A stretch of DNA of 64,000 nt from Pseudomonas parafulva. Its GTDB lineage: Bacteria > Pseudomonadota > Gammaproteobacteria > Pseudomonadales > Pseudomonadaceae. A model generated the notes under the pieces. It ran no database searches and was not told the DNA's origin. It worked only from the letters and a program-made list of their open reading frames with translations. The DNA lies in contig NZ_CP019952.1 in assembly GCF_002021815.1 (NCBI RefSeq), positions 1,829,001-1,893,000 of the forward strand, in the 5' to 3' direction. The position numbers and the translations under genes were made by a program. This document shows positions 50,201 to 58,900 of the stretch, one piece after another (the first letter of the stretch is position 1; the number at the start of each line of letters is the position of its first letter).

Positions 50201-53200
50201 ATGCGAAGCAGGGTATTGAACTGCTGCAGCAACGTCGTACCACCCTCGGAGAGCTCAGTCCGGCCTGGCCGGAAAGTGTCACCGATGTGCTTGCTCAGGC
50301 GATGGCACTGCTTGGCCAAATAGTAGAGCTCAAGCAGCAGCTCAGTGCGACCTATGGCGATACGATCGAATCGCTCGACATCGATCTGTTGCTGCGTGAG
50401 TGGAAAGAGGCTGATGAATCGTTCTGGCCAAAATCCTGGTTCGGAAAGCGTCGTATTACGAGTTTGCTAGCCCCGACTCAAACCACTGCAGGCGAGGCCG
50501 ATCACGGTAAAGATTTGGCCACCTGGGCAGAAATCCGCGCCGTGCGCCGCGCTATTGATGAGCTTGAGCCAGGGCACGAGTGCGTTGCCGTTTGGCAAGG
50601 TTCTAAGTCTGACGCTGAGAAGCTTTCCACGTCGATCAAACTTCAAGAGGCCATTCGGCTCCAGCAATCAGACTCGGACTGGATCGATGATGGGCTCCAG
50701 TTGGTCGAGCAAGGCCAGCTGGGTGATGCATTGAAGGAAGAACTGCGACGACTTCGCACGCTGATTCGCCTTGATAGCGATATGGCTGCCTTGTCCGATC
50801 TTGGCTCGAGCACTCAGCAGCTTTGGTGCGGCAAGGACACTAACATTGAACTCCTTACTGCAGCGCTGCGCTTCCAGGCTGAGCGTCGGGATATCGAAGA
50901 ACGTGGTCGCCTTGTTGATGATCACCCAGAAGTGCAGGAGGGCCGCTGTGGAGCCTTGCTGAAAGGTGACTTCGATCTGTTGAAGGAGCGGGCAGCGGTT
51001 GAACGTGATCTGTCCGACCTGGCTGACCTGCGAGAACTGGTGCCGGTCTGGAGTGACCTGAAGACCAAGCTTGAGATTGCACGTCAGGCTGTGGTGTTCC
51101 AAGGGCAGGTAGCGACTGCTGTCGCGAAGCTCGCGCTGAACCCGGAGCAGATTGCAGCTTACAAGGCTCCCCTTCAAACGCTCTTGGGCGATGGCAACGC
51201 TTTGCTAGAGCCTGAAGGTGCGATAGCTCTCGCAGGCGTTGCTCTACGTGAAAAACTTGCGTTGCTGCAGGAGCGTTCATCGCAGCTGACGTCGATCGGC
51301 CACTTCACCGAGGGCGGTGCTGATGAGACCGCACACCTTTCGTTGAATGACCTCAAAAATAATTGCGAAACCGTAGTTTCTTCCGAGGCACGACTCAAGG
51401 CATGGTGTGCCTGGAGGAAGGTGCGCGATGAGGCCTTCGCCGTTGGCCTCGCCCCAATTGTCCAGGCTATGGAAAGCGGAGCGATCACCTCTGGAAAAGT
51501 CCGCCGCGTCTTCGAGGTGAATTACGCTCGCTGGTGGCTGAATACCACTGTCGATAACGAGGAAGTGATCCGGACATTTGTCAGCGTTGAGCACGAACAG
51601 CGTATTCGCGATTTCCGAGCGCTGGATGACAAGTTCACCGAGCTGACGAAGGACTGGCTCCGTGCTCGGCTGTGTGCTGACCTGCCGAGTCAGGACAGCG
51701 TGAGCCGCTCTTCAGAGTGGGGCTTGCTGCGTCATGAGATGGGCAAGAAGACCAAGCATATTCCATTGCGTGAGTTGATGACTCGAGCACCAGAGGCGCT
51801 CACGAAACTCACGCCGTGCTTGCTGATGAGCCCGCTTTCGATCGCTCAGTACCTGCCGCCGGCTTCGACCCCGTTTGACCTCGTCATTTTCGACGAGGCC
51901 TCTCAGATCCCGGTCTGGGATGCGATTGGTGCGATGGCGCGAGGGAAGCAGGTTGTTATGGTGGGCGACCCGAAACAGCTCCCGCCGACCTCGTTCTTCG
52001 ATCGGGCTGAGTCCACGGCCGATGACGAAGATGTTGAGGCGGATCTCGAAAGCATCCTGGATGAATGCATCAGCGCGAACCTGCCGATGCGCAATCTGAA
52101 CTGGCACTACCGTAGTCGCCACGAGAGCCTGATCGCGTTCTCCAACCAGCGTTACTACGGCTCCAAGCTGGTGACGTTCCCGTCGCCATTCACAGCTGAT
52201 AAGGCTGTGAGGCTGTGCCCGGTTGCTGGTGTCTACGACAAGGGCGGCTCACGTACCAACCTGATCGAAGCAAGAGCCCTAGTTGCTGACCTTATTGCTC
52301 GCCTTCAGTCGCCAGCCTTCCGTGAGAGCCGTCGTACAGTAGGTGTTGTGACGTTCAATGGTGAGCAGCAGAAGCTCATCTTGGACATGCTTGATGAAGC
52401 ATGCCGGAAAGACCCATCGCTGGACAGCTACTTCTCTGAGTCGGAACTCGAGCCCGTGTTCGTCAAAAACCTGGAAAGTGTTCAGGGCGACGAGCGAGAC
52501 GTCATCTACTTCTCGACTACCTACGGGAAGGATGCTGCCGGCGCGATGTCGATGAACTTCGGCCCGATGAACCGTCCTGGTGGCGAGCGTCGACTCAACG
52601 TTGCGATTACGCGTGCTCGTCAGGAGCTGGTGCTGTTCTCGACCCTGCGGCCTGAGCACATTGACCTTGCCCGCACGCACGCCATTGGCGTTCGTGACCT
52701 GAAGCACTTCTTGGAGTTTGCGGTACGTGGGCCGCAGGCTTTGGCTGAAGCCAATTTCGGTAGCGTGGGCGGTTTCGATAGCCCGTTCGAAGAGGCGGTC
52801 GCAGCTGCCTTGGCCAAGAAGGGTTGGCAGGTTCACACCCAGATTGGCGTCTCGTCGTTCCGAGTCGACCTGGGAGTCGTTCATCCCGATGCACCTGGAA
52901 AGTTCCTTGCCGGGGTTGAATGCGATGGTGCTACTTACCACCGCAGTGCAACTGCACGTGATCGCGACAAGTTGCGGGAGTTCGTCCTGCGGGGGCTTGG
53001 CTGGGAGATCGTGCGAATCTGGTCGACAGACTGGTGGGTTGATGCTGCAGGGACTGCGGAAAAGGTTCATCAACAATTGACGGAGCTCCTGTCCGAGTCG
53101 AGAGCCAAGCAAGCCGTCATCGACGCAGCGCATGAGGTGGAGCGCTTGAAAATCGATGCCGCCATGGCTGAGGTTATTGAGGTGGTTGATCGAGTTGCCG

Positions 53201-53838
53201 TCGTTGCTTCGCCCCACGCTGATGAAGCCAATGATCCGATTGGCGCTTTGCCAGAATTGAAATACGCAAGAGCGGCCACGGCTCAAGGAGTTGAGGCTGT
53301 GGTCACGCCTTACGTGCCAGTGGAACACGTGGTTTACAGAGAGGCAGACCCTACCAAGGCTGTAGATACGGTTGATCCAGACCGTTTCTTTGAAGCAAGC
53401 TACTCAGCCACGTTGGAGCAGATGATTGCACACGTGGTGGCGGAAGAAGGGCCGGTGCTCGATTCGGCACTTGCACGGCGTATTGCGCGTGCTCATGGCT
53501 GGGTTAGGACGGGCTCACGCATTCGTGATCGTGTCGACCAAATCGCGCGGGAGCGATTCCGTTCCCATGAAGAGGAGCAGGCTGGAACCTTCTTCTGGCC
53601 CACAAATATCGACTCTGATTCAAATGTCGTCTTCCGCAGGCCTGGTGATGACAATTCGATTCGCCCACTCGCTGAAATCTGCTTGCCCGAACTACGTGCT
53701 CTAGTAGACGAAATGTCCAAACACGGACACGTTGGAGAGGGATTGGTTTATGCGGTGGCCAAAGAAGCAGGGGTCGTTAAACTCGCCCATGCGGGCCGTC
53801 AGCGGATCGAAAAGGCGATAAGGACTATAGCCGAGTGA
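47212..53838 (+). CDS. Giant COG1112-type helicase-nuclease (transglutaminase-like, DUF4011, SF1 helicase, Vsr-like nuclease, DUF3320)
   Basis: A 2,208-residue protein; ATG at 47212 has AAGGAAGG upstream. Order: N-terminal domain (1-190), transglutaminase-like part with GLATCMD (Cys about 238) and RGHAFVGLW (His about 263), and DUF4011 (RWQRKLLDLSLRNNLLNF, about 398-420). The SF1 helicase has Walker A GPPGTGKSQT (about 711), Walker B FDEASQIPVWDAIG (about 1557), WHYRSRHESL, VQGDERDVIYFS and motif VI LNVAITRARQELVLFS (about 1796). A Vsr/DUF559-like nuclease follows (FRVDLGVVHP, GVECDGATYH, about 1880-1945), then DUF3320 (about 2050-2208). Several large defence helicases share parts of this plan, including Mokosh helicases (also COG1112, but with a PLD nuclease). 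It stands alone, divergent from the pPIWI-RE operon. Role: foreign-DNA restriction, inferred. Confidence 0.88.
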   Translation: MDDIVQPLAAQEEIPPKEVKILATLVAKLNLADFQNAIPVIRELRIANETEERFVNVTLTLTSEPEVFKAKVWRIDEVAPDSFRVIPGLDLVLDGPLLSRLTEAELSTFTFVLEADDKASESGRKEVARLEQVVDLLPRNQWGGLRHIPDTTAAFVQPNDPAVERLLKQTAELLRLSEKSSALDGYEGGAKRVWQLASAVWGAVARMKLDYALPPASFEQTGQKVRSPSQIADTGLATCMDLTLLFCAALEQIGLNPVIVFTRGHAFVGLWMKPEEFTTALVDDVTAVRKRVKLRELILFETTLVTQNLAPSFSYAVERGAKQIAEDSDSDFEMLLDIRRARLQRIKPLASSEAQIPRVVPEVPDENAPLLVEDGLDMPDEAHEVVVDDFSKLDPADRLGRWQRKLLDLSLRNNLLNFKMGKRALKLESPDPGALEDILASGQSLKLLTRPDLMDGADPRERALYEQREREDVRRRHAEDALKRREVFVALTSNEMDVRLTELYRGARTALQEGGSNTLFLAIGFLSWTREDRAGQKYKAPLVLVPVTLERRSARSGFTMVLHDDEPRFNPTLIEMLRQDFELGLGSLEHELPRDDSGLDIAGIWNKVGHAIKDIPGWELSEDVVLSMFSFAKYLMWKDLAENAEHLRQSPVVQHLLDTPRDSFVSDTPFPEAESLDRDYGPTDVFCPLPSDSSQLAAVMAAAKGKDFVLIGPPGTGKSQTISNMIAQSIAQGRRVLFVSEKIAALDVVYRRLREIGLGEFCLELHSSKARKTDVLAQLQSAWEAKGQVDSAAWEVEAQRLATLRDSLNIYVERLHQRHRNGYTIYDAIGTVTSGGDEAVAPVGWVSPDMHDQKAMLELRELADRLEVNAQAVGYSHLVGNALSAIGQAEWSPHWQQQLVQAARDVLPAVLDVQRAADRFVELAGLPASDYTPSVLEGLSLLSQALPAAAGQDWRFALRPDARSISQRLSDGCAWVEQHHEINAKLSPLWPSRVVADAKQGIELLQQRRTTLGELSPAWPESVTDVLAQAMALLGQIVELKQQLSATYGDTIESLDIDLLLREWKEADESFWPKSWFGKRRITSLLAPTQTTAGEADHGKDLATWAEIRAVRRAIDELEPGHECVAVWQGSKSDAEKLSTSIKLQEAIRLQQSDSDWIDDGLQLVEQGQLGDALKEELRRLRTLIRLDSDMAALSDLGSSTQQLWCGKDTNIELLTAALRFQAERRDIEERGRLVDDHPEVQEGRCGALLKGDFDLLKERAAVERDLSDLADLRELVPVWSDLKTKLEIARQAVVFQGQVATAVAKLALNPEQIAAYKAPLQTLLGDGNALLEPEGAIALAGVALREKLALLQERSSQLTSIGHFTEGGADETAHLSLNDLKNNCETVVSSEARLKAWCAWRKVRDEAFAVGLAPIVQAMESGAITSGKVRRVFEVNYARWWLNTTVDNEEVIRTFVSVEHEQRIRDFRALDDKFTELTKDWLRARLCADLPSQDSVSRSSEWGLLRHEMGKKTKHIPLRELMTRAPEALTKLTPCLLMSPLSIAQYLPPASTPFDLVIFDEASQIPVWDAIGAMARGKQVVMVGDPKQLPPTSFFDRAESTADDEDVEADLESILDECISANLPMRNLNWHYRSRHESLIAFSNQRYYGSKLVTFPSPFTADKAVRLCPVAGVYDKGGSRTNLIEARALVADLIARLQSPAFRESRRTVGVVTFNGEQQKLILDMLDEACRKDPSLDSYFSESELEPVFVKNLESVQGDERDVIYFSTTYGKDAAGAMSMNFGPMNRPGGERRLNVAITRARQELVLFSTLRPEHIDLARTHAIGVRDLKHFLEFAVRGPQALAEANFGSVGGFDSPFEEAVAAALAKKGWQVHTQIGVSSFRVDLGVVHPDAPGKFLAGVECDGATYHRSATARDRDKLREFVLRGLGWEIVRIWSTDWWVDAAGTAEKVHQQLTELLSESRAKQAVIDAAHEVERLKIDAAMAEVIEVVDRVAVVASPHADEANDPIGALPELKYARAATAQGVEAVVTPYVPVEHVVYREADPTKAVDTVDPDRFFEASYSATLEQMIAHVVAEEGPVLDSALARRIARAHGWVRTGSRIRDRVDQIARERFRSHEEEQAGTFFWPTNIDSDSNVVFRRPGDDNSIRPLAEICLPELRALVDEMSKHGHVGEGLVYAVAKEAGVVKLAHAGRQRIEKAIRTIAE

Positions 53839-54084
53839 TCCCGGAAAGGCGCTTTCCTAGCGCCCTTTCTGCAGAATTTTGCAAAAGGTACGACTCTTTA
53901 GCGGCCTGAGCCACTGCATGAATTACCAGGCTCTATCGCTCCATACGCTGGTGTGTTAGAGCCAATGAGACGGTTCAAAGTCAACAGTTTCAGGCTGAAA
54001 TGGTTGTTTTTGTCTGACATGATCTCAGGTACTGAGTCCCTTCTGCAGTCGTCCCATTGCGGCTTGCGCACTTTCTGGGTGCGC

Positions 54085-54896
54085 TCAATCGGGCGTACTC
54101 GGAGAAGCCTCTGCGCTGCTGAGCAAATCTGCGATATCGCGCTTGGGTGGAGAGCCAAATTGCCGTGAATATTCGCGATTGAACTGGGACGGGCTCTCGT
54201 AACCCACCCGGTAAGCAGCACTTGCCGCATCTGCGTGCTCTTTGAGCATCAAGCGTCTGGCCTCATTTAGGCGGAGCCATTTCTGGTATTGCAGGGGACT
54301 CATGGCAGTGAGTTGGCGAAAGTGCTGATGAAAGGATGAAGCGCCCATCTGCACGCGTCCGGCCAATGCATCTACACGCATCGGTAATGTGTAATTCTGT
54401 TTGATCCAGTCAATTGCTTTTGCGACGCGTTGGGCTCAGCAAGCAGTTCAATAAGACGAGTGAAACAGGACATCAGCGAAGGGTTCATAGTACCTACACC
54501 GGCGCTTTTTGTGATCGAAGGGCCTTGCCGGGGTAGCGCTGATTCATTGGCAATCAGCTCTGCCAAAATGCTCAGATCGAGCTTGAAAAGTAGGCCTAGG
54601 CATGGCGCGTGTTCGCTAGCCATCGTAACGGCTGAATTTGCTGGAAGATTCAGCGAGGTTATGAGAAACCGCGAGGTATCTTACGGGTAGACTTCATTGG
54701 CGATCACCATCTCCTTCGCGCCTTGCAACACCAATACAACGCTTGGCTCGACGATGCACATGCTGGGTGGGGCCGGTTGATTTCTGCGCCAAAGCATTAC
54801 ATCAGCAATGGCAGTTGGAAAGTCACCGTGGCTAGGAGCCAGTGCAGCGAGAACTCGTCGTGCAGCAACGAGCTGTAGGTGGTTCAGATCTGTCAT
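54085..54896 (-). pseudogene. Broken AraC-family regulator gene
   Basis: Read from 54896 the frame gives an AraC_N-type cupin domain (LWRRNQPAPPSMCIVEPSVVLVLQGAKEM) and is then stopped by a TAA about 71 codons in (just after NEVYP). The same frame continues with DTSRFLITSLNLPANSAVT and FKLDLSILAELIANE, and shifts frame near 54425. The C-terminal AraC DNA-binding domain (ASSFHQHFRQLTAMSPLQYQKWLR) is read in another frame. One nonsense and one frameshift mutation thus disable it. It lies at the island/core junction. Confidence 0.8.
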
Positions 54897-55031
54897 GGTG
54901 GGAGAGGCTGGCGTGGCGCAGTTTCAGAGATAACAACTCTACGCTGACGCTCTGATCAGCGTCTATTGGCGCTTTTGCCGCTTCGCAGAAATAGGCAAGA
55001 AATGTGGCGGAATGCGCTATTGCGTGACCGC
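54897..55031. other. Spacer before the palindrome; nothing seen
   Basis: AT-mixed sequence without a supported gene or motif, between the AraC pseudogene and the long inverted repeat. Confidence 0.4.
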
Positions 55032-55121
55032 GGAAGTGTCAGATTTTTTGTGTGCGGGCCGGTAGCGGCCTGCCGTCAGGCAGGCCGCTACCGGCCCGCA
55101 CACAAAAAATCTGACACTTCC
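55032..55121. repeat. 43-bp perfect inverted repeat with a 4-bp centre
   Basis: The arms 55032-55074 and 55079-55121 are perfect reverse complements. The inner part is GC-rich (rich in ccgg and ggcc), and a run of six T in the left arm and six A in the right lies further out. It is much longer than a normal terminator hairpin. It is possibly a miniature mobile element, a remnant of element excision, or a very strong transcription barrier between the island and the nic region. Confidence 0.85.
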
Positions 55122-55155
55122 TCGAATCTCTACGCTTCCGCCACTATTCTTCATC

Positions 55156-55183
55156 AAAGCCCTGATTTATCAGGGCTTTTTTG
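55156..55183 (+). terminator. Intrinsic terminator-like hairpin
   Basis: aagccctgat/atcagggctt stem with a short loop, followed by T6. It lies just after the long palindrome; what transcript it ends is not clear, since the nearest plus-strand gene upstream is over 1.3 kb away. Confidence 0.7.
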
Positions 55184-55354
55184 TGTCAGGCCGGTTTCCG
55201 CCTTTTGACCACGCCTTGCTAGTGTCCGCCGTTTGCCAATCGCAGCATTTGAGTAACACCTCCCTCGCTCGCACCGATCCCCTCGCCGAAAAACTACGCA
55301 ACACCCCCCTAATGTGGCAGTGTGGTTCCCCTCGCCACCCCCACAGGGCCCCCC

Positions 55355-55993
55355 ATGCCAACGCGCAAAACCGGTATCCGTGCCCAACAGGCCGACCGCA
55401 CCCGAGACAACATCCTCAAGGCGGCCGTACAGGTCTTCAGCCGGGAAGGCTTCGCTGGTGGGCGCGTCGAGCAGATTTCCACCCTGGCCAAATCCAACGA
55501 CCGAATGATCTATTACTACTTCGGCAACAAGGAAAAGCTGTTCATCAGTGTGCTGGAGCACATCTATGCCAGCTTCAATCAGGCCGAAGCCGGGCTGCAA
55601 CTGGACCTGGACGACCCTGAACAGGCGGTGCGCACACTGGTGGCATTCATTTGGGATTACTACGTGCAACACCCCGAATTCGTCACCCTACTGGCCACTG
55701 AGAACCTTCACCAAGGCGAGCATGCGCGCAAGTCGCAGAACCTCAAGGCCTTGTCGGGCGAGGCGGTTGGCGTGCTGCGGCCGATCATCGACGCGGGCCA
55801 GGCGAAGGGCCTGTTTCGTGACGACATCGACATTACCCACGCCTACCTGATGATTGCTTCGCTCTGCTATTTCTACAACTCCAACCGCCATACGCTCAGT
55901 TCGTTCCTGGCCGTGGACCTGGCTGACCCCAAGGCCAAGGCCGACTGGTTGGCCTTCATCAGCGACCTTGTCCTGCGCGGCCTGCGCCTGTGA
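55355..55993 (+). CDS. nicS: TetR-family repressor, NicS-like
   Basis: A 212-residue regulator. The N-terminal helix-turn-helix is RDNILKAAVQVFSREGFAGGRVEQISTLAKSNDRMIYYYFGNKEKLF (in part). The C-terminal ligand domain is all-helical. The start is the ATG at 55355 (MPTRKTGIRAQQ). Convergent with nicB, next to which the TetR regulator NicS is found in P. putida; NicS controls nicAB in response to nicotinate or 6-hydroxynicotinate. The name rests on position and family. Confidence 0.82.
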   Translation: MPTRKTGIRAQQADRTRDNILKAAVQVFSREGFAGGRVEQISTLAKSNDRMIYYYFGNKEKLFISVLEHIYASFNQAEAGLQLDLDDPEQAVRTLVAFIWDYYVQHPEFVTLLATENLHQGEHARKSQNLKALSGEAVGVLRPIIDAGQAKGLFRDDIDITHAYLMIASLCYFYNSNRHTLSSFLAVDLADPKAKADWLAFISDLVLRGLRL

Positions 55994-55995
55994 CT

Positions 55996-58900
55996 TCAAT
56001 GGCTGCCTGGGTTGGCGCGCACCTGCGCGACCTTGGCGGCGAGCCCTGGCCAGGCGGGCTTGTCACCTGCAAAGCGCTGGCGCAGGTATGCCGCAAGATC
56101 GGCTATCTGGCGGTCCGACAAGCTGTCCTTGAAGCCCGGCATGTAGCCCAGGTCGCGGGTAGCTGGGGTGGGGATGCCGTGCAGTATTACCCGTAGCAGA
56201 TTGTCTGGCAGCTCGCTGTGAACGTTGCTGTTCACCGCCATCGACGGGCTGACGCCGAACAGTTTCGGCCCCTGTCCATCGCTGTGGCAGGCCATGCAGG
56301 CGCCTTTGAACACGCGTTCGCCATTGCTCAATGACACGTGGGTTTCAGCCGGCTGCGGGGCCTTGGCCGCCTGCGACTGAGGCTCGCCATCGAGTGAGCG
56401 GAGGTAGTGGGCGATGGCACGCACGTCGCTTTTGGGCAGCGTCGCCAGCTCGCTGACCACCGGGCCCATGGGGCCTGCCGCCACCCCGTGCTTTTCAGAA
56501 AACCCAGTACTTAGGTAGTTGAACAACTCCTCTTCAGTCCACGGGGTGGTTGATTTGCCCAGCGCATTGAGGGCCGGTGCTTCCCAGCCATCGACCATCC
56601 CTCCGGCCAGGTAGCTGCTGCCAGCTTTCTCGGCGCCCATCAGGTTGCGCGGTGAATGGCAGGCCGTGCAGTGGCCGAGGCCGTCGACAAGGTAGGCGCC
56701 GCGGTTCCACTGAGCGCTGCGTTGCGGGTCTGGCTGGTATTCCCCGCGCTGCAGAAACAGGGCGTTCCAGCCAGCCATCAACGGTCGCTGGTTGAACGGA
56801 AAGCGCATCTGGTTGGTGGGCGCTTGCTGGCGTACCGGAGGCTGCGACATCAGATAGGCATACAGTGCCTGCATGTCGGCATCGTTGATGGTGCGGAACG
56901 AGGTGTAGGGAAACGCGGGATACAGGTGACGGCCATCACGGCTGATGCCTTCACGCATGGCCCGTTCGAAGGCGGCGAATGACCAGCGGCCAATGCCGGT
57001 TTCCGGATCGGGCGTGATGTTGGTGGTGTGGAGCGTGCCGAAGGGCGTCTGCATGGCCAGACCGCCGGCATTGACCTTGCCACCGCTGACCGTATGGCAC
57101 ACGGCGCAATCGCCGGCCGCAGCCACCTGGCGCCCGCGTTCGAGCATCGCGGCGCTCCAGCTGCCAGCGCCGGGCGGGGTAACCGGTGCGATTTCACTGC
57201 GCCAGGGCAGGGCAGTGGCAAGCATGCCCAGGGCTGCGCCCAACACCCCGGCCAAGCCGCCGAACCACCACTTTGAACGTTTACTTGCAGGCTGCGTCTG
57301 AGTCGATGGCCCAGGCCCCTGGCCATCGCCACCCAGGGCGGCGCGCACCCGTTCGGCGGTGATCGGCAGCTCGCGAAAGCGGATCCCGGTGGCGTCGAAG
57401 ATGGCGTTGGCAATGGCAGCGGCACTGGGTACCGAAGCCGATTCGCCGCTGCCCATCGGTGCTTCGTGCTGACGCGGCAACATCATCACGTCGATGGCAG
57501 GCAGCTCGGGGAAGGTCAGGATCGGGTAGCCACCCCATTCCTTGCTGGCCACGGTCGACTCTTCGAAACTGACTTGCTCCTTGAGCACCCGGCTGGTGGA
57601 CTGGATGACATTGCCGTGGATCTGGTGGCGCACGCCCTCGGGGTTGACCATCATCCCGGCGTCATGCCCGATCACCACGCGGGTGACGGCGACTTCACCG
57701 GTGCGCCGGTCAACGGCTACGTCGGCCACCCAGGCCGCCCACGCGGCGCCAAAGCCTGGGAATTTGCTGTGGATGTAGCGCGCGTAGGCAAAGCCGCGCC
57801 CGCGCAGCACGTCACCTTCGCCCTGGCTTTGCATGGGCTGGGTATGCGGCTGCCAGTCGGCGCGCGCGGCGGTAGCCTTGACCAGGTCGATGGCACGTGG
57901 GTCGGACAAGTGCTTGAGGCGGTATTCCACCGGATCGACACCCGCTGCGAACGCCAGCTCATCGATATAGGACTCGTGGGCAAAGCTGTTGGGCATGGCC
58001 GATACGCCGCGCATCCACGAAGCGCGCACCAGCGGCGTCATGTCGTTGATGGTCACGCGCATGTGCTCGTAGTCATAGGGTGGAATCGACGTGCGGTCGC
58101 CCATTTCGAACAGGGCCGGTACGGGTTCCACCGCCCCGGTGAGCAGCAGGGCCAAGGTAGGCGCGCCGTTGGACGGGTAGCTGGTCTGGAAGTCATAGGC
58201 AGCCACGCTGCCATCGGCGTTCAGGCCGCCGTCGATCTCCATCAGTTGGGCTGTGCCCTTGGGTTCCCAGGCGTGTTCCTGCTCGCGGGTCAGCTGTACC
58301 CGCACAGGGCGTTGCACGGCGCGCGACAGCAGCACGGCGTCGGCGCAGACGTCGTCGGCGCAGTTGCGGCCATAGCAACCGGCAGCCTCCATGCGGATGA
58401 TTTCGATGCGCTCCTCGCCGCAGGCCAGCAGCCAGGCCAGATCAGCGCGCAGCAGGTGTGGGTTCTGGGTGCCGGACCACACGCGGATCTGCCCAGGCGT
58501 GTAGTCGGCCAGCGCGCACGATGGGCCAATCGAAGCATGCAGCTGATACGGCCATAAATAGGTACGGCTCAGGCGCTGGCTGGCATTGGCAAGGCCGGCA
58601 TCGACATCGCCTTGGTCCAGCACCGTGCGTTGAACCCTTGGGTTGTTGCGGATCGCCTGGGCTACATCGCTCAGGTCGGGTAGCTTGCCGGTAAAGGGCT
58701 TCCAGCTGATTTTCAGGTCCTGAGCAGCCCGGATGGCCTGCTCCTCGCGCTCGGCAACCACGCCGACGAAATCGCGGATCACGACCACCGCCACGACGCC
58801 CGGTACGTGGGCAATGGATGATTCATCGACGGCCAGCAGGCTGTTGCCCACGAAGTCGCCGCTGTCGTGGCCAGCATAGGGCGGACGGATCACTCGCCCG

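Noticed and set aside
34428..55000. CRISPR array or cas genes in the island
   Set aside because: No regularly spaced repeats and no Cas1/Cas3/Cas9-like protein. The small SinR-like protein alone is not evidence for Cas2.
55032..55121. The 43-bp inverted repeat as a simple intrinsic terminator
   Set aside because: The T-run lies inside the arm and not after the stem; the stem is far too long. A separate, more ordinary hairpin with T-run follows at 55156.
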